A DNA stretch of 5,226 nt from Gemmatimonadota bacterium (GTDB taxonomy: Bacteria > Gemmatimonadota > Gemmatimonadetes > Longimicrobiales > Gaopeijiaceae). Below, piece by piece: positions 1-5,226 of this stretch. Where the stretch lies: the NCBI GenBank assembly GCA_015492755.1, contig WGEM01000465.1, positions 1 through 5,226 of the forward strand, read 5' to 3'. A program made the translations under genes and the position numbers. The stretch's first letter is position 1; every line of letters begins with the position of its first letter. The notes beneath the pieces were generated by a model. It saw only the letters and a list, made by a program, of their open reading frames with translations. It did no database searches and was not told where the DNA came from.

Positions 1-2
1 AC

Positions 3-1589
3 GCGGTGGAGCTCGTGACGCCTGACGAGGAGCTCTCCACCGAGCGCGGGGCAGCGCTCCTGGTGCTCACCGGAGGCCTGGGCGGAGACGGTGAGCGACT
101 GGCGAAGCAGGCGCGGGAGAAGCTCCGCATTCCCGTGTTCGCCATCGCCGACGCCGAGCGGCTTCCGGCGGCGTTGCGGCCCGGCTACGACGAGGTCTTT
201 CCCCGCGGTACGCCCGCCGACGACATCGTGCTTCTGGGGAAGCGTCGTATCGAACGGCTGCGCCTGCAGAGCGTCACGGGGATCGTCGGCGAGACCGATG
301 CCATGCGCGAGGTGCTGGAGCGCGTGGTGCAGATCGCGCCGGTGGACGCCACGGTGCTGGTCACCGGGGAATCGGGCACGGGGAAGGAGCTGGTGGCCCG
401 CGGAATCCACGCGCTCTCACCGCGTCGACACAAGCCGTTCATCGCGGTGAACGTGGCGGCGTTGCCCGAGACGCTTCTCGAGTCGGAACTCTTCGGGCAT
501 GAGAAGGGTGCGTTCACCGGTGCGGTGGACTCGCGCCGGGGGCTCTTCGAGCTGGCGGAGGGCGGGACCATCTTCCTGGACGAGATCGGGGAGATGCCCC
601 TGGCGACGCAGACCAAACTGCTGCGGGTTCTGGAGCAGCGGGAGTTCCTCCGGGTGGGAGGCGAGCGCACCATCCGGGTGAACGTGCGGGTGGTGGCGGC
701 CACCAACCAGGATCTCCGTCAGTTGGTGGCCATCGGAGAGTTCCGCAGAGACCTGTATTACCGCCTCAACGTCCTCTCCATCCGCCTCCCGCCGCTCCGG
801 GAGCGGAAGGAGGACATTCCGCTCCTGGTGGAGGCCTTCGTCCGGGAGGTGTCGGAGCGCCACGGACGTCCCTTCCCGGGACTCACCCCCGAGGCGATGA
901 CCGTCCTGATGGAGTACTCGTGGCCGGGGAATGTGCGCGAGCTCCGCAATCTCGTGGAGTCCATGGTGGTGCTGTCCCCTGGGCGGCCCATCCGTCCGGA
1001 GGATATTCCGGAGGAGATCCGTTCCGGACGGGGGGCCTCGCTCCTCCCCGCACCCATCCCCCGCGCCTCCGGAGGGGAAGAGGGCGGCAGTGAGCTCCGT
1101 CCGGAGCTGGAGTTCATCTTCCGCACGCTCATCGACCTGCGGGTGGATCTGGACGACCTGCGGCGGGAGTTCGAGACCTTCCGGCGCGAGCACGAACCGC
1201 TGCTCCCTTCGGCGGAGGTATTCGCTCACTTCCCGGCTCGGGGCGGCGACGGAGACGGCGTGGAGGTGGGGGCGTACCGGACGCCTCCCGCGGCGGGAGA
1301 TTCCGCCGTCGCGGCGCGCGACGCCCAGGTTCGAGCGGTCACGCCGGGGGCCGGGGGGAGTGTGCCCGCGGAGGGCGGCTCGGGCAGCGAGGAGGACTCG
1401 TCCACCGCAGAGGACGGGCTGGTGGTTTTCCGCCCCGGAATGACCATGGAAGAGATGGAGCGCCGGGCCATCGAGGCTGCGCTGGCGGCGGTGGGCGGCA
1501 ACCGCCGCCGCGCGGCGGAGATGCTGGGGATCGGCGAGCGAACGCTCTACCGCAAGATCGCGAAATACGGGCTGGACCGTTCCGACTGA
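3..1589 (+). CDS. Sigma-54 interacting transcriptional activator (NtrC family) with degenerate receiver; probably 5'-partial
   Basis: This is a bacterial enhancer-binding protein that would use ATP hydrolysis to remodel sigma-54 RNA polymerase at promoters. Residues are numbered from the GTG at base 6. Residues 1-88 resemble the second half of a CheY-like receiver, but Thr22 stands where the phosphoacceptor Asp is expected. The AAA+ domain (about 93-340) is complete: Walker A GESGTGKE at 121-128, sigma-54 contact loop GAFTGA at 168-173, Walker B FLDE at 190-193, sensor ATN at 232-234, arginine-finger candidates R247 and R253, and WPGNVREL at 306-313. A heptad segment (364-392) and a Gly/Ser/Ala/Glu-rich linker (about 401-475) precede a Fis-type helix-turn-helix (about 479-523, with [21 protein letters not shown]). 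The reading frame is open to the window edge and the first half of a receiver is missing, so the true start is probably upstream; GTG at 6 is the only start before the receiver-like region. The ligand, partner kinase and target promoters cannot be told from here. Family assignment is very secure. Confidence 0.95.
   Translation, partial: AVELVTPDEELSTERGAALLVLTGGLGGDGERLAKQAREKLRIPVFAIADAERLPAALRPGYDEVFPRGTPADDIVLLGKRRIERLRLQSVTGIVGETDAMREVLERVVQIAPVDATVLVTGESGTGKELVARGIHALSPRRHKPFIAVNVAALPETLLESELFGHEKGAFTGAVDSRRGLFELAEGGTIFLDEIGEMPLATQTKLLRVLEQREFLRVGGERTIRVNVRVVAATNQDLRQLVAIGEFRRDLYYRLNVLSIRLPPLRERKEDIPLLVEAFVREVSERHGRPFPGLTPEAMTVLMEYSWPGNVRELRNLVESMVVLSPGRPIRPEDIPEEIRSGRGASLLPAPIPRASGGEEGGSELRPELEFIFRTLIDLRVDLDDLRREFETFRREHEPLLPSAEVFAHFPARGGDGDGVEVGAYRTPPAAGDSAVAARDAQVRAVTPGAGGSVPAEGGSGSEEDSSTAEDGLVVFRPGMTMEEMERRAIEAALAAVGGNRRRAAEMLGIGERTLYRKIAKYGLDRSD
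1547..1589. other. Convergent tail-to-tail gene overlap
   Basis: The activator gene (stop TGA at 1587-1589, plus strand) and the lipoprotein gene (stop TAG read at 1549-1547, minus strand) share 43 bases. The plus strand here codes for the end of the DNA-binding helix-turn-helix; the minus strand codes for the last 13 residues of the lipoprotein. There is no room for an ordinary intergenic bidirectional terminator, so each transcript probably runs into the other gene. Confidence 0.8.
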
Positions 1590-2200
1590 AGGCCTCGGGC
1601 GCGAATCCGGGCCAGCTCCTCCTGCACGCGGGGGAGGATCCTGGACCAGGCGGCGGTCTCGTGCAGCCCGTACGCCAGGCGCAGGTCGCCGGAGTCCAGG
1701 TCCACGGGTCCGTCGAAGGTATAGACCGCCATTTCCGTGGCCCGCTGCCGGAGGCGACGCTCGCCCCAGCCCGGCGTGATGCCCTCAATGCGCCGGGGGC
1801 GCCGCCGGAGGCCCCGCGAGATGAGCTGGATCTCCTCGGGGACGAACCGGACGCCGTCCTCGTCGCTGAAGAGCGAGACCAGGAAGAGCTGTTCGTCCTC
1901 CGAGGAGCGATGCCGGCGGGCGAGCGCCGAGAGGCGCGCGTAGGTGTCGGGGGCGGTGGCGCGGATCACCCACTCGTCCAGGGGAGTGAGGAGGATGCGC
2001 AGCGGGCCGCTCCGCAGCGTCACCGAAACCTCGTCCTGACGGAGCGTGCCCAGGCCACCGGGCGGCAGAGCCTCCTCGCCCACCGGCGCCGGAGGCGGAC
2101 CGTCACCGTCGCCGGTGGCGTATCCGGCGGGCAGCGCGCACGCGCCCAGGAGCGCGCAGAGGAGCGCGGAGGCCGGATGGACGCGCCGCCGGACCCTCAC
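1547..2200 (-). CDS. Predicted lipoprotein of unknown function
   Basis: I do not recognise this 217-residue protein. Its N-terminus is a lipoprotein signal: a basic start (RVRRR, residues 2-6), a short hydrophobic stretch, and lipobox LLGAC with Cys21 as the lipidated residue. Ala22 follows it, and in proteobacterial rules a +2 residue other than Asp favours the outer membrane. A Gly/Pro-rich tether (about 23-50) leads to a folded-looking domain (about 53-203) with alternating hydrophobic strands, e.g. [16 protein letters not shown] near 58-73 and [12 protein letters not shown] at 119-130. The segment [13 protein letters not shown] (141-153), then AVYTFDG and [12 protein letters not shown], looks like a conserved core. 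The helix near 186-203 is amphipathic. The GTG start is supported by the signal peptide and by its overlap with the yihA stop, suggesting translational coupling; no strong Shine-Dalgarno precedes it. The last 13 codons and the stop lie opposite the end of the activator gene. Being a real gene is likely; its role is unknown. Confidence 0.85.
   Translation of the reverse strand: MRVRRRVHPASALLCALLGACALPAGYATGDGDGPPPAPVGEEALPPGGLGTLRQDEVSVTLRSGPLRILLTPLDEWVIRATAPDTYARLSALARRHRSSEDEQLFLVSLFSDEDGVRFVPEEIQLISRGLRRRPRRIEGITPGWGERRLRQRATEMAVYTFDGPVDLDSGDLRLAYGLHETAAWSRILPRVQEELARIRARGLQSERSSPYFAILR
2197..2200 (-). promoter_or_regulatory. GTGA stop/start junction (likely translational coupling)
   Basis: On the minus strand the bases GTGA contain both the GTG start of the lipoprotein gene and the TGA stop of yihA. 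The bases just upstream, inside yihA, show no strong Shine-Dalgarno. Ribosomes finishing yihA therefore probably re-initiate here, which would link the two protein outputs. The overlap is seen directly; the coupling is inferred from how such overlaps behave elsewhere. Confidence 0.6.
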
Positions 2201-2796
2201 GGGGCACCGCCGCTCAGGAGCCCCTCCAGCGCCTCCAGGAGCGCGTCCTTCCCCTCACCCGTCTTGGAGGAGAAGGGGAGGACCTGATCCTCGTCCATGC
2301 CCAGATCCTCCGCCACCCTGTGCAGCGCGCCGGCTCGCTCCCGGCTCCGCAGCTTGTCCATCTTCGTCACCACCACCAGCACCGGGAGCGCCAGCTCCGC
2401 GGCGTAGTCCATGAGTGTGTGATCCAGAGGGCCCGCGCCGCGGCGGGCGTCCACCAGGTGGACGAGCCCCGCCAGCGCGCCCCGCCGCCTCAGGTAGTCG
2501 TCGATGAGGTGCGCCCAGGCGTCGCGGGTGGCCTGCGGTACCTTCGCGTAGCCGAAGCCGGGAAGGTCCACCAGGCAAAAGGCTCCGTTCACCTCATAGA
2601 AGTTGATGGCGCGGGTCTTTCCGGGCTTCGCCGAGACGTGGGCGATCCCCCTTCGGGTCCGGCCCAGGACCGTGTTGATGAGGGACGACTTCCCCACGTT
2701 GGACCGCCCGGAGAAGGCCACCTGGGGCAGCGTGCTGGGCGCAGGCTGGCCGGGCGCGCCCACCGTCCCCACGTACTCCACCGTCCGGATCTTCAT
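2197..2796 (-). CDS. yihA: Ribosome biogenesis GTP-binding protein YihA/YsxC (EngB)
   Basis: This is a cytoplasmic TRAFAC-class GTPase that, in studied bacteria, binds the 50S subunit late in its assembly and is often essential. The 199-residue length matches the family. All GTPase motifs are visible: G1 GRSNVGKS at 30-37, the G2 Thr at T61 within [11 protein letters not shown]3 DLPG at 77-80 followed by the family-typical FGYAKVP, G4 TKMD at 144-147, and G5 SSKTG at 176-180. I chose the ATG at 2796 because [10 protein letters not shown] matches the usual N-terminus. The frame is open for 31 more codons up to 2889, but those overlap the end of lon and are low-complexity. The gene begins 25 nt after lon, and its stop overlaps the start of the lipoprotein gene, so all three are probably co-transcribed. 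No purine-rich ribosome binding site is visible just upstream of the ATG. Synonyms are engB and ysxC. Confidence 0.97.
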   Translation of the reverse strand: MKIRTVEYVGTVGAPGQPAPSTLPQVAFSGRSNVGKSSLINTVLGRTRRGIAHVSAKPGKTRAINFYEVNGAFCLVDLPGFGYAKVPQATRDAWAHLIDDYLRRRGALAGLVHLVDARRGAGPLDHTLMDYAAELALPVLVVVTKMDKLRSRERAGALHRVAEDLGMDEDQVLPFSSKTGEGKDALLEALEGLLSGGAP

Positions 2797-2821
2797 GTGT
2801 CCGGGAGGTCGGCCGGTGCGT

Positions 2822-5218
2822 TCACTGCGGGGGCCCCAGCCCCAGCCCGGACCGGGGCGCCACCTGCGGGTGCCGGAGGAGGACGGCATCGAGCACCTCG
2901 TCCATGGTGCGCACCAGCACGAACTGGACGCCGTCGCGCACCTCCGGGGGGAGGAGCTCCAGATCGTGCGCGTTTGCCGCGGGGAGCACCACCCTCCGGA
3001 TGCCCGCCCGCAAGGCCGCCACCGCCTTTTCCTTCACGCCGCCCACGCCCAGCACCCGGCCGCGGAGCGTGATCTCCCCGGTCATGGCCACATCGGGCCG
3101 GGTGGGAATCTCCAGAAGGGCGGAGATGAGCGCCGAGGCGATGGTGATGCCCGCCGAGGGCCCGTCCTTGGGCGTCGCCCCCTCCGGGATGTGAATGTGC
3201 ACGTCCACCGTTTCGTGAAACCCGGGCTCCAGACCCAGCGGCGCCGCCCGCGAGCGCGCAAAGGTCACCGCCGCCTGGGCCGACTCCTTCATGACCTCGC
3301 CCAGCGTACCGGTGAGCCGCAGCTCTCCGCTGCCGGGCACCACCGCCACTTCCACGTCCAGCACCGCACCGCCGGCGGCGGTCCATGCCAGGCCGTTGGC
3401 GATGCCCACCCGCTCCGCCGCCCGGTCCCGGTCGGGAGGAGGGTAGGGGGGCGGACCCAGGAGCCGACGGAGATCCGCCTCGGTGACACTGGCCGACACC
3501 GGCGCGCCGTCCGCCAGGGCCCGCGCAAGCTTCCGGGCGATCCGCCCCAGGCGTCGGTCCAGCTCGCGGACGCCCGCCTCGCGGGTGTAGCGTTCGATGA
3601 CGGCGTGGAGCGCGTCGTCGCCGATCTGGACCCGCCGGGGGTCCACGCCGTGGGCGGCCAGCGTCCGGGGCCAGATGAAGCGGCGGGCGATCTCGCGCTT
3701 CTCCGTGTCCAGGTAGCCGGGGAGGCGGATCACCTCCATCCGGTCGCGCAGCGGCCCGGGGATGTCGGCGAGGGTGTTGGCGGTGGCGATGAAGAGCGTC
3801 TCCGAGAGATCGAAGTCCAGCTCCAGGTAGTGGTCCGTGAACGCGCGGTTCTGCTCCGGATCCAGGACCTCCAGGAGCGCCGCGCCGGGGTCTCCGTGGA
3901 AGTCCCGCGCCAGCTTGTCGATCTCGTCCAGCACGAAGACCGGGTTCCGCGTTCCGGCGCGGCGCATCCCCTGAAGGATCCGCCCCGGGAGTGCGCCCAC
4001 GTAGGTGCGCCGGTGCCCGCGGATCTCCGCCTCGTCCCGCACGCCGCCCAGCGACACCCGTACGAAGGCCCGCCCCAGCGCACCCGCGATGCTCCTGCCC
4101 AGCGAGGTCTTCCCCACCCCGGGAGGACCCACCAGGCAGAGGATGGGGCCACGCATCTCGCCCACCAGGGAGAGGACCGCCACATGGTCCAGGATCCGTT
4201 CCTTCACTTCGTGCAGCCCGAAGTGCTCCGATTCCAGCACCTCGGCCACCCGGGCGAGGGAGAGATGGTCCTCGGAGCGGGTGGTCCAGGGCAGCGCGAG
4301 GATCCAGTCCAGATAGGTCCGGATCACCGCCGCCTCCGGCGCCACCGGGCTGAGCTTCCGCAGCCGCCCCACCTCCTTGTAGGCACGTTCGCGCACGGCA
4401 TCGGGGAGATCCCGCTCCTGGATGGCGCGCTCCAGCTCCCGCCATTCCTCGTCGTCGTCGGTGCTTCGGGCCTCCCGGCGGAGCGCCCGGAGCCCGCTCC
4501 CGGGACGGGCTGCTTCCTCGCCCAGCCGGAGCTGGATCTGGCGGTCCAGCTTCTCCTCGATGCGCATCACCTCCAGCTCGCGGGTGAGGAGTTCCCGCAG
4601 CCCGTCCAGCGCGTCAGCCAGCTCGGTGCGCTCCAGGATCTCCTGCTTCTCCGCAGCCGGGACCAGGAGGTGCCCGGCCACCAGGTGCGCGAAGCGAACC
4701 CGGTCTCCCTCGGCGGAGAGGATCCCGGAGAGCTCCTCGGGAATCCGTTCGTGCCGGCGCGCGTACTCTCCGTAGAGCGTCACTACCTGCCTCGTGAGCG
4801 TCTCCACGGCGTCGTTGCGCGCCGCCGTCCCTTCTGCCTCGGCCTCCACCAACGGTTCGATGCCGGCGCGCAGGTGCGTGGCGGTGGAGGAGAGGCGCCG
4901 CACCCGTGCGCGCCCCAGGCCCTCGAGGACCACCCGCTTCGTCCCGTCGGGGAGTTGCGAGACCTGGATCACCCGGGCCACGGTGCCCACACGGTAGAGG
5001 TCGGCGGCGGCGGGGTCGTCCACGGCGGGCTCCCGCTGCGTCAGGAGGAGTACCGGCTCCTCCCGGGCGCGGGCCTCCTCCAACGCCGCCACCGATCGGC
5101 GACGCCCGATGAGGAGCGGGAGGACCACGTACGGGAAAAAGACGAGGTCCCGGAGCGCGATGACCGGGAGGCGCTTCGGAACCTCGATCTCCTCTTCGAC
5201 GCGGACGAGTCTGGGCAT
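2822..5218 (-). CDS. lon: ATP-dependent protease Lon (LonA type)
   Basis: Lon is a cytoplasmic hexameric AAA+ serine protease that unfolds and degrades damaged and selected regulatory proteins. The 798 residues match the usual LonA length. The N-terminal substrate-binding domain (about 17-215) opens with [14 protein letters not shown] helical segment (about 216-310) ends in the typical [11 protein letters not shown]. The ATPase has Walker A GPPGVGKT at 364-371, pore-loop region YVGALPGR at 406-413, Walker [10 protein letters not shown] at 427-435, sensor-1 ATAN at 478-481, an arginine-finger candidate at R491, and sensor-2 region GVRELDRRL at 549-557. The peptidase has the Ser-Lys dyad: S688 in PKDGPSAG and K731 in GGVKEK, with the same 43-residue spacing as E. 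coli S679/K722. Every catalytic element is intact, so it should be active. The segment where other LonA proteins carry YYLREQ is altered (near 234-243). The ATG at 5218 is the first start in view; only 8 bases lie upstream, so promoter and ribosome binding site are not visible and a start further up cannot be excluded. Confidence 0.98.
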   Translation of the reverse strand: MPRLVRVEEEIEVPKRLPVIALRDLVFFPYVVLPLLIGRRRSVAALEEARAREEPVLLLTQREPAVDDPAAADLYRVGTVARVIQVSQLPDGTKRVVLEGLGRARVRRLSSTATHLRAGIEPLVEAEAEGTAARNDAVETLTRQVVTLYGEYARRHERIPEELSGILSAEGDRVRFAHLVAGHLLVPAAEKQEILERTELADALDGLRELLTRELEVMRIEEKLDRQIQLRLGEEAARPGSGLRALRREARSTDDDEEWRELERAIQERDLPDAVRERAYKEVGRLRKLSPVAPEAAVIRTYLDWILALPWTTRSEDHLSLARVAEVLESEHFGLHEVKERILDHVAVLSLVGEMRGPILCLVGPPGVGKTSLGRSIAGALGRAFVRVSLGGVRDEAEIRGHRRTYVGALPGRILQGMRRAGTRNPVFVLDEIDKLARDFHGDPGAALLEVLDPEQNRAFTDHYLELDFDLSETLFIATANTLADIPGPLRDRMEVIRLPGYLDTEKREIARRFIWPRTLAAHGVDPRRVQIGDDALHAVIERYTREAGVRELDRRLGRIARKLARALADGAPVSASVTEADLRRLLGPPPYPPPDRDRAAERVGIANGLAWTAAGGAVLDVEVAVVPGSGELRLTGTLGEVMKESAQAAVTFARSRAAPLGLEPGFHETVDVHIHIPEGATPKDGPSAGITIASALISALLEIPTRPDVAMTGEITLRGRVLGVGGVKEKAVAALRAGIRRVVLPAANAHDLELLPPEVRDGVQFVLVRTMDEVLDAVLLRHPQVAPRSGLGLGPPQ

Positions 5219-5226
5219 GGGCGGGC

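Noticed and set aside
417..1229. 270-codon open frame antisense to the activator gene
   Set aside because: Long antisense frames are expected in high-GC coding DNA. The translation shows no domain, and the plus strand clearly codes for an AAA+ activator.
1591..1613. Imperfect inverted repeat (GGCC...GGCC) just after the activator stop, considered as a terminator
   Set aside because: The stem is short with a bulge and a wobble pair, there is no T-run on either strand, and it lies inside the lipoprotein coding region.
1661..2287. 208-codon plus-strand open frame opposite the lipoprotein gene
   Set aside because: It is compositionally biased with no motif, and it crosses the lipoprotein/yihA junction. 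The minus-strand frame has a signal peptide and fits the operon.
2826..2856. C-run/G-run self-complementary bases near the lon stop, considered as a hairpin
   Set aside because: They code for the Gly/Pro-rich end of Lon (GLGLGPPQ). The pairing is what GC-rich sequence gives by chance, and there is no T-run.
2320..3072. 250-codon plus-strand open frame across the yihA and lon ends
   Set aside because: It lies opposite two well supported genes, and its second half is low-complexity Ala/Gly/Pro/Arg.
2793..4445. 550-codon open frame on the minus strand overlapping lon
   Set aside because: It is a shifted-frame shadow of lon. Its translation is rich in Gly, Ala, Arg and Pro with no recognisable domain, while the overlapping lon frame has every expected motif.
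4449..4460. Short trinucleotide repeat (TCG units)
   Set aside because: It only encodes the acidic run DDD in the Lon helical segment and is too short to count as a meaningful repeat.
1..5226. Sigma-54 promoter (GG-N10-GC type) that the activator might control
   Set aside because: There is no non-coding DNA of useful length here, and reading through I saw no convincing TGGCAC-N5-TTGC match. The likely promoters lie outside the window.

Overview
The window is a gene-dense, high-GC piece of bacterial chromosome (GC roughly two thirds or more by eye). It holds four protein genes and almost no intergenic DNA. A plus-strand sigma-54 activator rules out most Actinobacteria. The lipoprotein signal and high GC fit a Gram-negative-type bacterium. 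The coiled-coil linker in the activator resembles what I recall of sigma-54 activators from the Bacteroidota/Gemmatimonadota side of the tree. My best guess is Gemmatimonadota or a similar high-GC lineage such as Myxococcota, with low to moderate confidence, because no rRNA or other marker is present.

Layout: bases 3-1589 (+) encode a sigma-54 enhancer-binding protein whose 5' end is probably cut by the window edge. It has a receiver-like N-terminus lacking the phosphorylation residues, a complete AAA+ sigma-54 activation domain, a heptad-repeat segment, a low-complexity linker and a Fis-type helix-turn-helix. Facing it on the minus strand is a three-gene run read from right to left: lon (5218-2822), the ribosome-assembly GTPase yihA/engB/ysxC (2796-2197), and a small predicted lipoprotein of unknown function (2200-1547). 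lon and yihA are 25 nt apart. yihA and the lipoprotein gene overlap in a GTGA stop/start junction. The lipoprotein gene and the activator converge and overlap tail to tail by 43 nt.

How the genes work together: the minus-strand run looks like one transcript joining protein quality control (Lon), 50S subunit assembly (YihA) and an envelope protein. lon next to the yihA orthologue ysxC is also the arrangement in Bacillus subtilis, so this pairing is old. The activator is on the other strand, and nothing in the window shows what it regulates. The promoter of the minus-strand run lies beyond the right edge.

I see no tRNA, rRNA, CRISPR, insertion sequence or attachment site, and no convincing rho-independent terminator. 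No stretch over 300 bases lacks a gene. I found no evidence of a new multi-gene system. The items most worth checking are the degenerate receiver of the activator, the altered helical segment in Lon, and the uncharacterised lipoprotein.
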